A stretch of DNA of 64,000 nucleotides from Leptodactylus fallax (Eukaryota; Chordata; Amphibia; Anura; Leptodactylidae), in assembly GCA_947044405.1 (NCBI GenBank), contig CAMRHE010000054.1, positions 496,001-560,000 of the forward strand, written 5' to 3'. A program made the translations under genes and the position numbers. Positions 36,993 to 48,900 of the stretch are shown here, piece by piece. The notes beneath the pieces were generated by a model. It made no database searches. It saw nothing but the letters and a program-made list of their open reading frames with translations, and was not told the origin of the DNA. Position 1 is the first letter of the stretch; each line of letters opens with the position of its first letter.

Positions 36993-38927
36993 CAGAAGCA
37001 TAGATGGGTGGATGCATAAATGTATAACTTGTAATATTGTTGCTTTCAAGAAAGGCATTGAGGTCTTTCTTAAACTCAGAGATCTTGTCAAAACCTTCTT
37101 AAAAATTGGGCCCAAAAAGTAAACTGCTGTACATCTGCATTATACAAAGATAAATATACTAACACTTTATGTTGAAAGTTGCCTTTCTTACACATGGTAT
37201 ATCTATTGACATATTAACTCATTATTTTCTTCATAAACTGTGTATTTTATCCACTTAGTGTATCTATTAGATACCTACAAATTAGGACTTTGTAGGTTCG
37301 TTTAAGAAATAAACCTTTATTTGTATTGGATATCTATATCACGGAGTAAATCTTGAATAGCCTGTTCTTATGAATTTAATTTATGGACAAATTTCCATCA
37401 ATTAAGTGGGATTGGCTTGATGACATGCATGAAACCTGATGAATTTTGGCATGTTTTTCAGATTTGTATTGTTTGTAATGTGTTTTTTTAAACCCATCTG
37501 AGTGCCTTTTTCCCTTTATTGTTATGTTTATCGCATGTCTATGTCATTTTCTTTTACCACCCCTTTCAAACATTTGCAGTATTTTAGGGGTAAGAATAGG
37601 TTAATGTGTAGTCCTGTGAAGTAAGGCATTGGGTGCATCTTATACAGAGAATAGGATAATGGCTTAGTACGCTGGATGGGTTTGTTACTTATGTGCATTT
37701 TTGCATCAGGGTTATGTTTGTGCCTAGAAAATGACCATTGTTGTTGGTCCACGTGTATGTGCAGTCAAAGAGGAGGTAACATTAAAAATTAGAAAGTTCA
37801 ATTTTGTTTTCATATTCAGGTAGATAACTTATTGAACACCCCTCATATAATACAAATGTGGGTTTTTAGACTTATAAACTAATATGAAAGGAATGAAACT
37901 GGTGGGCATTGTAACAGTGCAGAAATCTTATGAGCCATAGAGAGTATGTGAATAAAGTTTATATTTTATCTTGTATAACTGCATATTCTCTGGTATAATA
38001 TTTGATACAATATGCTTGCACATCCAAACATTTTATAGTCAAAGCACAATTTTTTATTATATCAGTTTTCCCCTGACATGTAAGTACTGACTTTCTTACT
38101 AAAATATCCATTGTTCAAGTATTTTGAATATTCTATAAAACACCAGGACACTGCAAAGACCAATTTGCATTTTGTTACAGAGCGGTTCTGAAAAGAAACA
38201 CAGCGGTATTACATTTTGTATAATGTCTTCTTTGTCTTAATAGACACTCTACTTGTTTATTCACAATCACAGTCTATACCAAAAATACAAGTAACAACAA
38301 ATATGAAAACATGCTTAGACAGCAGTTGTCTGTGGAGAAATTTACATCACTATTGAGATCTGTTTATACTATATATCACAGGCAACACTACAAAAACCAA
38401 GAAATATTCCCTTATACTGTACCTGTATTTATAACACAAAAATGTTTACTGCAATTGCAAGTACAGTAGTTTATCCACAGTAAATGGCATACAAATGAAT
38501 TAACAAACTATCCACTTAAGTACTAATTATTGGGGAAGGAAATGTACAAAAGATGTGAAAAAAAGTGAAAAAAGTACAGAAAAAAAAGTCAAACTAATCA
38601 AAAAAATCTGGAAAAGAGCAGCATTAGACCAACAGTAAAAAGGCAGTTTCAGCACCCAAACCATGGAACTGTAGGCATTCAGTTTGTCATCTTATGGTGC
38701 TTTGTATTTTGTCTTATTTTGAAGCTAGAGTAGTCTTCTCTAGAAAGAAATCAATGGAGTCTGAAAATGGACTTGCCTTACAACATATTAACTATTTTCA
38801 GCAGTACCAATCATAACCTAAAAGTACTGATTTTGTCTAGCAAATAGCAATAGTTCTAAGAATCAAAACTACCACTTATAAAAACTTACTGTTTCAAATA
38901 TAACATATGCATGTAGAATACAGTATA
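35146..38927. other. Host intron sequence, no gene recognised
   Basis: About 3.8 kb. Open frames of up to 137 codons (35486-35899) and 120 codons (36216-36578) show no family resemblance and lie in ordinary AT-rich sequence. The TAGA microsatellite at 36949 is the only clear repeat. Confidence 0.4.
36949..36993. repeat. (TAGA)n microsatellite
   Basis: Eleven near-perfect GATA/TAGA units. Confidence 0.97.
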
Positions 38928-39089
38928 TAATAATAATAATAATAATAACTTTATTTATATAGCACCAACATATTCTGTAGCACTTTACAAATCAGAGGAC
39001 ATATGAACAAACAATATGAGACATTACAATGTGACAAATAAATAAACATATCAAACAATAGGAATGAGTGCCCTGCTCGCAAGAGCTTA

Positions 39090-40412
39090 CATTCTATAAG
39101 GAAACAGGGAGACACAAGAGGTCAGATGCCTTGTTTGATACAATGGTCCAGCCATCTTTTAATAGAAAAGGTTGTAAATGAAGCTGTATGAGTCCATCAA
39201 CAGCCGTTATCTGTGAATAAACATATACTAAGTGCAAGGAGTGCAGTGTAATGTCTAGATGGAGGGGCCAGGATCTGAGAAACAGAGGAGGAAGGATAAA
39301 AAGTGTTATTGTTCTCCAACTCCGCACACTACACTGTGATCAGGTCATGTGATAAGCCTGACTATACAGATGTGATTTTAGGGATTTTGAAGCTGCTGTA
39401 GTTCAGGATTAATCGGATTGTCTGGGGTAAAGCATTTGAGCACCAGTGCAGCTCGAGAAAAGTCTTGGAGACGGGATTGGGATGTTCTGATAACAGAGTA
39501 TACAAGTCCAAGGTCAATGGTAGAACAGAGAGGAGAGTTACGGTGGCAGACAGGAGGGAAGCGATATAGGGGGGCACAGCGCTAAGGATGGATTTGTGGG
39601 TGAGTGTGATAATTTTATATTGTATTCTGTTATGGATGGGCAACCAGTACATCGACTGACACAAGGTAGATGCATCTGTGTATCGGTTTGACAGAAAGAT
39701 GAGTCTGGCGGCTGCATTCAGGACAGATTGTTAAGGGGAGAGTTTAGTAAGAGGAACCCAATTAGAAGAAAATTACAGTAGTGAAGATGAAAGAGAATCA
39801 GAGCGACAATGAGGGTTTTTGATGTTTCCATTGTGAGAAAAGGACAAATTCTAGAGATGTTTTTGAGGTGGAGGTGACATAAGCATGCAAGTGTCTGAAT
39901 ATGTGGGTTAAAAGTGAGATCTGATTCAAATACAACCCTCAGACAGTGGGCATGCTGTCTCTGTGTAATAGTAAGACCACAAACAGAAATGGAGATATCA
40001 GGGTTAGGTTGGTTAGTGGATGAAGGGAACACAAGAAGTTCAAATTTTAAAAGATTCCATTTCAGATAAAGAGACAACATGATGTTAGAGACAGCAGAGA
40101 GACAGTCACTGGTGTTCTGTAGTAATGCAGGGGTGATGTCACGGGATGAGGTATATAGTTGGGTAATATCAGCATAAAGATATTATTGAAAGCCAAATCT
40201 GCTGATGGTTTGTCCAATAGGGGGTGTGTGTACAGAGAGAGGAGGAGGGGGGCCTAGGACCGAGCCCTGGGGAACCCCAACCACAAAGGGCAGAGGAGAA
40301 GAAATAGCACCAGCGAATGATACAGTAAATGAGCAATCAGAAAGATAGGAATAAAATCTAGAGAGAGCGGTAGCCCAGAGGCCAATTGAGTGAAGCATAG
40401 AGAGGAGGAGTT
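39090..40412 (-). pseudogene. L2-type LINE ORF2 remnant (reverse transcriptase and C-terminus)
   Basis: Decayed non-LTR reverse transcriptase read through several frames. Blocks on the minus strand: LLLSMLHSIGLWATALSRFY at about 40400-40340; YLSDCSFTVSFAGA, then VGVPQGSVLGP near 40270, with sequence matching SLYTPPIGQ near 40200; MLSLYLKWNLLKFELLVFPS from 40080, corresponding to the LN..KTE region; and a C-terminal block YWLPIHNRIQYKIITLTHK near 39650. The YADD active site falls in a frameshifted gap near 40150-40180. The upstream DFSAAFDTVDH block is at 41605-41650, beyond the inserted element. Confidence 0.88.
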
Positions 40413-41604
40413 TAGAGTGTCCATATTAGGACTTCCTCAGATATCAGAGTCAAACATCAGATTAATGGCAGTTTACAACTGTGATACCTGACTTTGATAT
40501 CTGACTGACACCTGACTTACTATACCTGACTATATGCAGTTTCTGATTGGCCAACAGATGAGGTCCACCCCTATATAACTGTACTTTACAGGGGCTTCAG
40601 ACTCTTCAGACCTCATTCCTCACAATAGTGGCAGAAGAATCATTTCAGTGCATCAATAGGCACAGACATTTCTGACTTTTACTTATCCTAAATACTACTT
40701 CCTTTTTACTGCTCCCTTAGGGGGGCATTCACACTACTGTTGGATGTCTGTTCTAATAGGGTCCATAAAAAAAAAAATGGACACCTATCATAACAGACAG
40801 TAACTGATGTTAATGTGTTCGTTTTTTAGACTGTTCGTTTTGCTTATTTTTTTGTTCTTCTTTCTGAGCATACGCAGAAAAAAACCCAACAGTATAACGG
40901 ACGACCGTCCATTACTGTCTGTTAGCCATAGACATTAATGTTAAAAAATAACGGATGGTTAATGCCTGCACCCCGTGTTATTCTGTCCGCTAAAAAAACG
41001 GACATGTGATGGATTTGGTGAAAAAGGACTTTAATGGACATCATATCAAATCCCAGTGAAATCCCCCTGGGCTATCTACAAATTTGCCAGTGGCTAACTT
41101 GTGGCAATTCACTGGCACAGCATAGTGAATGGCATCTAAACAGGTCCCATTCACACTGTGCAGTCTGTGGTCTGGTTGAAAAACTCAGATGACTTCTGAC
41201 TTTTATCTCTGACTGAGTCAGGTATCAGACAACTTTGTGTCAGACAACTTTTTATCAGAGCTCATGCAGCTTCTCAGCCTGCAGCCTTATACAATGTATC
41301 TTCTACTCCTAAGTGTCAGCAATGAGTTCACTCAGAGGTCAGTCATCCTGGCCAATCATTAGGAGGCACACAGTGTAACATTGTATGTGCTTCATAGATG
41401 ACTGCTGAGTTGTGACTCAGTCACAGATGAAAGTCAGAAGTCATCTCAGCTTTTCAACCAGCCCAGAAACTACATATAGTCAGGTATCAGGTATAATAAG
41501 TCAGGTGTCAGAGTCAGGTGTCAGAGTCAGCTGACAGAGTTGTAAACTGCCATTAATCTGATGTTTGACTCTGATATCTGAGGATGTCCTAATATGGACA
41601 CTGT
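40413..41604. mobile_element. Inverted-repeat element inserted in L2 reverse transcriptase
   Basis: Terminal inverted repeats of more than 60 bp start AGTGTCCATATTAGGAC on both sides and continue CTCAGATATCAGAGTCAAAC. The 7-bp direct repeat AGGAGTT flanks it (40406-40412 and 41605-41611), part of a possible 8-bp duplication with one mismatch, which suggests hAT-type insertion. Inside, subterminal regions are rich in CAGGTGTCAG-like repeats. Non-coding. Confidence 0.85.
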
Positions 41605-41690
41605 AGGAGTTGGTGGTCTACAGTGTCAAATGCTGCTGAGAGATCCATAAAAATAAGTAGTGAATAGTTCCCTTTAGATTTTATATATAG

Positions 41691-42169
41691 TATAGAGTAC
41701 AGTTTTACTGACTACCAAGTTTATCAATTTGCATGTGGCAATCTTGGACAGATCTGCACTAAAAATTACATCAACCAATATCAAATGCCAAGCTAAGATA
41801 GACTGCAGTAACTGAATGGTCGCTTCATCAGTTCAATGTGTGTACCTATTTATGATTATTATATGACTTATATATTGTATTATTTTGCAGTTTTCATCTC
41901 TGGTGGCTCTAAGTACTTACCTATACTGATGTCCATAAAGTTACACAACGACTGCTTGCCATTAAGATTGTAACTGTTAAGCTGCCAGTCACATTTAATG
42001 ATACTGGATGCGATCAGGTGAAAATCCAGCAGACCTGGGCAGGTGTCAGGCCCACAGTGTTAAGTGTGCTAGCGCCAGGGCAAGGAAGGGGCAGGGAACT
42101 GAGAAGCTAAGAGTGGTAAGTGAAAATGAAATCTGCACTTATATGTGACCATCCTGTGGGGGGGGGGGG
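41691..42169. other. Intronic sequence, nothing recognised
   Basis: A G-tract lies at 42160-42170; no gene. Confidence 0.4.
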
Positions 42170-42275
42170 AAGGTCTTTTGTCCTTTCAAGACTTTTTTAG
42201 CATGTTGTTATATTGTGTTGAATTGCTTTCATAATAAATCGCACTCTGCCTATAACCAATCAAGTGTGGAAACAT
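42170..42275 (+). repeat. Interspersed repeat fragment, same family as 14165-14300
   Basis: Shares TCCTTTCAAGAC, TAGCATGTTGTTATATTGTG and AATCAAGTGTGG with the other copy. Confidence 0.5.
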
Positions 42276-42354
42276 TGGTACAGAACTAACAACTTATATT
42301 ATCTTATATCATGCCATAGACTAAATTTAGTATAAAGTCTTACTAGAAGACTGC

Positions 42355-42640
42355 AGAGTTTTAACCCAAGATTCACATGAACAGTATGCCGGTAGAGGGA
42401 CTCCTAGCATTATAGTTATTTATGTTGCTAGGAGTCCTTGCTTCCCAGCGATATCCTGTCCCATACTGATTATGGTTCGGGCCAGTATGGCACTCCGCGG
42501 CAGGGACTCCTAGAAAAATAGATAACTGTATTCCTAGAATTCCCCTAATGGTATATTGTTCAGGCCGGTACATCTGGCCAACACACAGAAGGAGTTTCAT
42601 AGCGGAGATTTGGTCGCGTGAATGTAGAGTTAGAGTTTGA
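42355..42640. mobile_element. Small dispersed element with CTAGGAGTC palindromes
   Basis: GGACTCCTAG recurs with its complement CTAGGAGTCC at 42398, 42429 and 42505. Flanks TTCACATGAACAG and TTTGGTCGCGTGAATGTA suggest inverted ends. I recall the type from frog genomes; non-coding. Confidence 0.5.
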
Positions 42641-43696
42641 CAGTTTATGTGGCAGTTTGTGATACACTCTTTCAGTCAAAGCCAGACAATGATCTGTGTG
42701 AAACTACCCTGATACCAGCAAAATGGGGGAACTGACTTCAAACGATATGAAAGTCATATTTGGTTGTTCCCTTCCTTCATATAGTGTGTTCATGAATAAA
42801 CATGGAAAGACTTTGGGTAAACATTTGCTTTTGTACTTTTGTTTAATTTTACGGAAATAAGGAAATATTTGTCATACCCATTGCCCAGAGTAAAAGCTTT
42901 CAGAGTATGTATTTTTCTCACTAGTGCTATCATCTGCTCCTGAATACTTCCTTTATTCAAGTCAGCTTATACAAATGACCTTTGCACACTGAATATGGAG
43001 TTTAACGTGAAATTGTCTATAGAGCACAAATCCAACAGGCCCCATTAGCCTCATTTATGTTACATTAACCTGCTTTCACGGCCATTAATCATTATGTTGT
43101 ATTCACTAAAGACAAATAACACAGCATTAGCTGCAATTTTTTCCTACTGTAATATCACTGCTAGATGTAAAAAGATGTTAAATTTGACATGTCATCTTGC
43201 AGAATATTTGTCATTTGAAGCTAAGTTGCATGCGCAATTTTCTAATTGCATATCATAATACAGTGTTTTTATACTACTACTATTATTATCCCAAGCACTA
43301 TTTAAAATACTGAACCTTTGTAGAAATAAAAAAAAAAAAACTTTACATCTACATATTATTTATGTAGCATTATTTATATAGTCTCTTGTATGTGTCAACT
43401 CCCTTCACTGTTTATCTACAACTAAACCCACAGGGCACAGATTGATCAAAACTATCTCAGTATATATAAGAACGATTTATATGTACATTGTATAAAAAAT
43501 TTTAATGGCAATTTCTGGTTCGGTTTACAAAGTGTAATTAGTGGATTTATTGAAATTTTTCTTTAGAAATAAAAGTCACAATGAAAGGAAATTCATATTC
43601 CAAATTGGTTGAAACATAATTATGTATTTTTTTTTCTTTTATATTAACCTATGCGAATCAAATTGAATGTAGCATCTTTGGGGAGTTATCGCCAAA
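42641..43696. other. Intronic sequence, nothing recognised
   Basis: AT-rich and without open frames of note. Confidence 0.4.
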
Positions 43697-43992
43697 AAAG
43701 GCTGAAGCCCCACGTTGAAAATGCCACGGCAAAAAACACTGTTTTTCTGTACCTGCAAAGTGGATGGGATTTTGGCTAATCCCATCCACATATTGCAGAA
43801 AACAAAATTTGAAAATTGCAGCATGTCATTTAATCCTGCAGAAACGCTGGTGTTTTCCATATAGGTATAATAGGAGCAGAAAGTCTTCAGAGAAAAACTC
43901 TGCTAAAATTCAATGAAAAACGCAATGCCTTTCTGCCGGGTTTTTTTCCACAGCATTTTTTTTGCTGGGTTTTGCTATGTGGGGCCTTAACC
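43697..43992 (+). mobile_element. Short inverted-repeat element, GGCCCCACGT family, copy 7
   Basis: Begins AAGGCTGAAGCCCCACGTTG and ends TTGCTATGTGGGGCCTTAACC. The core GGATGGGATTTTGGCTAATC is well kept. Confidence 0.78.
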
Positions 43993-44499
43993 ATAAAGGA
44001 AACCATTGCCTAGATTCTTTTTACCTTTCTAGATAATAAAACTTTTAAATTTTTTTTTTCTAATTGTACTTATTTTCTATTTTCTATACATGATTATAGG
44101 GTAACCATCTTGCGTGAGCCTCTGGTTTGCTTTGTTAATTTTTTTTTTCCATTCCTTAATTTTATGCATAACTTCAGTTTCTCTAGTAAGAAAATTAATT
44201 TGAAAAAGGAATATAAGACAGAATAGACTTTACAGAAGTGATGATTACTGTGATACATTCACTATTACTTTAGATAAATCAACAGTAATATATTTTCTAC
44301 AATTTTTGACCTTAATGAAACTGATTTATTTTAATTGTGTCCAGGAGCTTGATTGCAATTTACTATCTGATTGCAATCACAGGTCAGCTATGGGATTGTG
44401 AGCTGTTATGGAAGTCTGTTAGCATGTTTTTTAAAGACAGGTAGAGAATAGCCGCTCTACATCTTAAAATCCATGATAAACAGTGTATCAAAACTGTAG

Positions 44500-44957
44500 T
44501 TAGTGTACTACAAAGCTCTTCACCATATTGTTCTTCCTTATCTACAGAAATTTCTCCAACAAACCATGGAGACAGGGTCCCTCCCCAAAGTGATTCAAGC
44601 CGCTGTAATTGTCATTATATCACCATATCAGACCACATTTCTCCCTTAAGTTTATAACTTTTTGGAAATACATGCACGGAAAAACATAGATGCCTCTTCC
44701 CCTTGACAAGGCAAACATACCTCTAGATATCTTTGCTGTGGTGATCCAATTTACTTTAGACAACTGGATCTGAAATGAGATACTAATGCATCCAAACTGT
44801 TCATTCATAACATGGTGAAAAGTTTTGAGGTCCTTGCTAATGAGTTCTCTCCACCAAAGAAGAGATTTTTACAAATATCTCCAGATACAACATTTTCTAT
44901 AAACTTATGATGACTTTGGTACATGTTAGAATGCTACCATTCTATCCTTTTTCAAAT
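44500..44957 (+). pseudogene. L1/Tx1-type LINE ORF2 remnant, upstream part
   Basis: A decayed plus-strand segment whose best frame reads METGSLPKVIQAAVIVII near 44570, followed by sequence like the P-K-D-SP-Y region of L1/Tx1 reverse transcriptases. It stops where the Rex1-like copy 3 begins and appears to resume at 46345. The call rests on weak conceptual similarity. Confidence 0.5.
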
Positions 44958-46336
44958 CTTCATCCCACCTGATGAAGATCTTGGAGAGATTGGTTCTCAC
45001 ACATCTCCGCCCTCTAGTGAGCCCCGCTATGGACCCCCTCCAGTTTGCTTATCGGCCGGGCATTGGGGTAAATGATGCCATCATCCATCTTCTGCACAGG
45101 GCTCTGTCTCACCTGGAGAAACCAGGGAACACAGTGAGAATAATGTTCTTTGATTTCTCCAGTGCTTTTAAAACCATACAGCCCAGGTTATTGAGGGACA
45201 AGCTGGGCCTCGCTGGAGTGGACCACCACCTCTCCAACTGGATCCTAGACTACCTCACAAATCGACCTCAATACGTGAGAGCCCAAGACTGTGTGTCAGG
45301 TACCGTGATCTGTAATACGGGGGCACCTCAGGGTACGGTTCTCGCCCCTTTCCTCTTCACACTGTACACTGCAGATTTTAGGTGCAACTCATCCAGCTGC
45401 TACCTACAGAAGTATTCTGACGACTCTGCAATAGTGGGTCTCATCACAGATGATGATGATAGGGAGTACAGAGAACTGAACCAGGATTTTGTGGACTGGT
45501 GCCACCGGAACCACCTGAAGATTAACGCGGGGAAGACGAAGGAGATGGTGGTGGACTTCCGTAAAGGCAGAAGCCCTCCTAAACCAGTGGACATCCTGGG
45601 GACGGGCATCGAGATTGTGAACACCTATAAGTACCTGGGTTTGCTCCTTAATAATAAGCTGGACTGGGCAGATCATATGGAGGCCCTGTACAGGAAGGGC
45701 CACAGCAGGCTCTACCTGCTTAGGAAGCTGAGAGCCTTTGGAATCCGGGGGGCACTTCTTAGAACTTTCTTCAACTCGGTAGTGGCATCAGCCATCTTCT
45801 TTGGAGTGGCCTGCTGGGGGAGCAGTATATCAACCAGGGACAGAAATCAACTTGACAAGCTGATTAGAAAGGCCAGCTCTGTCCTGGGGAGCCCACTGGA
45901 CCCAGTGCAGGTGGTGGGTGACAGAAGGATACTGTCCGTGGTGAGCTCCATGCAGAAGAAGAAGTCCCATCCCATGCATGAGACTGTGATCGTGCTGAGC
46001 AGTACTGTCAGTGACCGACTGCTCCACCCTAGGTGTGAGAAGGAGCGCTATCGGAAGTCTTTCCTCCCCACCGCGGTTAGGCTGTACAACCAACACCGAC
46101 CTAAGCGGAGATCATTACATACAGAGAACTGAAATATCTCTCTGCCTGTTAAATCCCCCCCCCCTCCCGCTACTTCCTATATGTCTGTCGGCTATCAAAG
46201 TAATGCCTCTTACCTTGGAACATTCCTGTACATGTTGTATTTGTATTTGTATCTGCTTATCTTTGCTGCTGTAACACACTGAATTTCCCCATTGTGGGAC
46301 TATTAAAGGACTATTATTATTATTATTATTATTATC
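44958..46336 (+). mobile_element. Rex1/Babar-like LINE, copy 3, 5' truncated
   Basis: Begins abruptly near CCCACCTGATGAAGATCTTG and ends GGGACTATTAAAGGACTATT with an (ATT)n tail to 46336. Very similar to copy 1. Confidence 0.88.
44972..46132 (+). CDS. LINE reverse transcriptase, 386 codons, N-terminally truncated
   Basis: One uninterrupted frame equivalent to the C-terminal three quarters of the 498-codon frame at 16655-18151. It opens MKILERLVLTHLRPL, which is internal to the RT finger region in the longer copy. It keeps FFDFSSAFKTIQ, GAPQGTVLAPFLFTLYTADF, YSDDSAIVG and LKINAGKTKEMVVDF. The end is RYRKSFLPTAVRLYNQHRPK. The first RT motifs are missing, so it would not make an active enzyme. 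High similarity to copy 1 and the absence of stops suggest both inserted recently from similar parents. Confidence 0.9.
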   Translation: MKILERLVLTHLRPLVSPAMDPLQFAYRPGIGVNDAIIHLLHRALSHLEKPGNTVRIMFFDFSSAFKTIQPRLLRDKLGLAGVDHHLSNWILDYLTNRPQYVRAQDCVSGTVICNTGAPQGTVLAPFLFTLYTADFRCNSSSCYLQKYSDDSAIVGLITDDDDREYRELNQDFVDWCHRNHLKINAGKTKEMVVDFRKGRSPPKPVDILGTGIEIVNTYKYLGLLLNNKLDWADHMEALYRKGHSRLYLLRKLRAFGIRGALLRTFFNSVVASAIFFGVACWGSSISTRDRNQLDKLIRKASSVLGSPLDPVQVVGDRRILSVVSSMQKKKSHPMHETVIVLSSTVSDRLLHPRCEKERYRKSFLPTAVRLYNQHRPKRRSLHTEN

Positions 46337-46344
46337 TAATAAAA

Positions 46345-47165
46345 AAGGTTTTAAAGCACATTGATATTACAGTGGACTCCTATTCTTCTTTCCAAAAGAC
46401 ACACCCTATAAGGAATTGGGAAACAGAGTTCAATGGCACATGGAGCAAAACTGAGTAGAGGCAAGCATTCAAACTAATTTAGTCATTTCTACAGTGTAGC
46501 TCACAGCATACAAAACACTCCTGAGATGGCATTTCTCACTTGCTCTGTCCCACCAAATATTTCCCAGATGTTTCCTAAGTGCTGGAGAAACTGTAATGGA
46601 AGCCGGTCTCTCACCTTGGTACTGTCTGAAGCTTTCTAATTACTGGTATGAGGTCTTTGGCCTTCAGAATTCCCTATTGGGAGTTGTGACCCCAGATTAC
46701 TCCAATTGGCCCCGCTATTCTTAGACAACTCAATTATACCCCCTCAGTATTGAATTTTGGCCTGTAAAACACTTCTCATAGACAAATTAGTCATTACTAT
46801 AACAAAAACCTGATCCTCCAGAGTTAAGTGAATTATTGACTTTAATAGATATAATGCACATATACAAAAAAACAATAGCTTTGGATACTTTCACAGTCCC
46901 CAGACATTTCATTGTTTAGCGGCTGGCTGTGGTCTATAAGATCTTATTGTAGACCACATTGATTGAAATATACATTGTTGTACTGTACTGCTTGTTTACT
47001 CATGCTTAGATTATCCTTATGACCCCACTTCTCCTCCCTCTCTCCTTTTTGTTCACTAATTCACTTTGTTTGTGAGATCCATATTTGCTGCAATATTTCT
47101 ATGTCTTTGTACATTATACATTTTATGTATGCTTTCTTTACTTAAAATTATTAAAACAAAGACTA
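46345..47165 (+). pseudogene. L1/Tx1-type LINE ORF2 C-terminus and 3' UTR remnant
   Basis: Decayed plus-strand sequence. Frames near 46500-46600 read AYKTLLRWHF and then FPKCWRNC, the Cys-containing region near the L1/Tx1 ORF2 C-terminus. KLSNYWYEVFGLQNSLLGVV follows at about 46630, then a tail without frames and an A-rich end AAAATTATTAAAACAAAG near 47160. With 44500-44957 this looks like one old element opened by the Rex1-like insertion. Confidence 0.55.
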
Positions 47166-47813
47166 CAGACTAACCTTTTTATGAGCGTGGCTTCCTTTGA
47201 ACAACTAACCTATGGCCTTTCCATAACTTAAAAAAAGGAAGATGAATTTGTGATGTTAGCACACAGGTATGAGAGAATCATAAAAGAGTGAACCCATTCA
47301 AATAGAAAACTTTCCTCTTGCTTAAGGATAATTTTCTTATCCAAAGAAAGCAGTAGTTGTTGACTGACTTTAAATACTAAATGCAAGCTCTTATAGTACA
47401 ATAGGATAAATCCTTTATTAGAGTAAAAGCCACATTTGGTGAATTTTAGTGATGGGAATAACAGAATCTATGCAAATAAATGTTAAATAAAATATATGTC
47501 TGTGAAATGTATGCCTTTAGAAATGAATTTAGAATTTAGTATTTTGCTATGAAAGAAGATTCACAGAAGTTCTCTGAGTTGTACCACTGTGTAAGCACTA
47601 ATACACATTCGATGCTCATAATATAGCATCTGTATTTTGGATATTACATTCTGACCACCTTGCATTGCTACTTTACCAAACTTGGAAAATATAAGACTCC
47701 TTAGCTGAGTAGAACTGGTGTTTTGGTAGTTATGTCCATGACAATGACAACCTGAAATAGGCACTTGATATACAGTATCATAAATGTTTGGTGTTCAGCA
47801 CTCCGCAGAGAAG
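47166..47813. other. Intronic sequence, nothing recognised
   Basis: No exon or repeat identified. Confidence 0.4.
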
Positions 47814-48134
47814 TTAAATGGGTTGTCTGGTATAATCCGTTTTTGGCAAGGAGGCTGGAGATTTCGGAAAAAAAAAAGAACATACTCATCTGTTCCCGGG
47901 GGTCTGGTGTCTCCCACCGTGGTCCAGTCCTGCTGCTCCGGGGTCTTGTTTTGGCAGAAGTCCCCTCCGCACATGACTGCTGAGGTCAAAAATCGGCCTA
48001 AGTAAAAGATGTTAATCACGTGTGGTGGGGACTTCCATCAAAAAAAGACCCCTGGGGACAGGTGAGTATATATTTTTTTTCCACCTTTCTCTGCCTCCTT
48101 GCAAAAAATGGGTTGTCCTGCACAACCCCTTTAA
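47814..48134. mobile_element. TTAA-flanked short element, GGGGTTGTCC family, copy 1
   Basis: Starts TTAAATGGGTTGTCTGGTAT and ends CCTGCACAACCCCTTTAA, with TTAA on both sides. No coding sequence. The same termini recur at 50786, 51110 and 51669. TTAA duplication suggests piggyBac- or Kolobok-type mobilisation (inference). Confidence 0.75.
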
Positions 48135-48450
48135 TAAGGAGTGGAATTAGTTATGCAAGCATTCAACTTTCTTCTTTGCAGCACAATATATGGCATTGCA
48201 AATTACATAGCTGTTTCCATAAATGACATAAGCTACAACTGAGATTGATGTATTATCTCCTCTTCAAGAAATGGAACTCCCACCTATGAGATATGTACAG
48301 ATATCTTTCCATTCCTTTCCTCTTACCTGGACATGCTTCAATATGCATGTCACAAGAGTAAATAGCATTTAACAAACAATGGTACAGAATTAGAAACTGA
48401 TATGGTATACTGTTTGATTCTATGTGTGGCCACCCATTGTTGAGTTGGGA
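48135..48450. other. Intronic sequence, nothing recognised
   Basis: No feature identified. Confidence 0.4.
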
Positions 48451-48900
48451 ATAAAGATGGGTGAACCTCTAAAGATTTGTTAGTTTTGGGTTCGGATGAG
48501 TCGGCCCTCTGCTTTGTTTTGGCCCAAACTTGTTCGGATAGAACTGGAAGTAAAATTATTATACTCTAGGGTCTCTTCAGACCCCAGAGTATAATAGGTT
48601 GAAGCCCAAGGTGGGGGGGAATATTCACTGAAAGGAATAGTTGTAAAAAAATAACAAATAATTACTGTATACTCACCAATTCTGGGCCTCCTTGTGGCAT
48701 CTGGAACTCTCTCTGGATCCTCCTCTGGCTTCTTCCAGCCTTCCTTGGTGATGTCATGCACTCCAGGGGCACATAGATGTCATGACATCATAGTGCTTGG
48801 CATGCCTCATGTGACCGCTAAGGCCCAATCACAGACCTCAGAGGTGACTCTGGGGCACATGACATCAGAAGGCTAAGTTAGAACGGGCACATCTGAATGG
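48451..48900 (+). mobile_element. Truncated hAT-type non-autonomous element
   Basis: The left end AAAGATGGGTGAACCTCTAA resembles the terminus at 49655 (TAGAGAAGTGCAAACCTCTT), and both continue to TTTTGGGTT...GGTTCGG. The body contains AGACCCCAGAGTATAATAGG and GACCGCTAAGGCCCAATCAC, shared with the element at 53146-54580. No right end found. Confidence 0.5.

Larger units (their letters stand above)
38928..41690 (-). mobile_element. L2-type LINE remnant, split by an inverted-repeat element
   Basis: On the minus strand it ends in TATATAAATAAAGTTATTAT, the tail typical of L2 3' ends, at 38928-38950. Body 38950-40412 and 41605-41690 are continuous once 40413-41604 is removed. The 5' part is missing. 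Confidence 0.85.
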
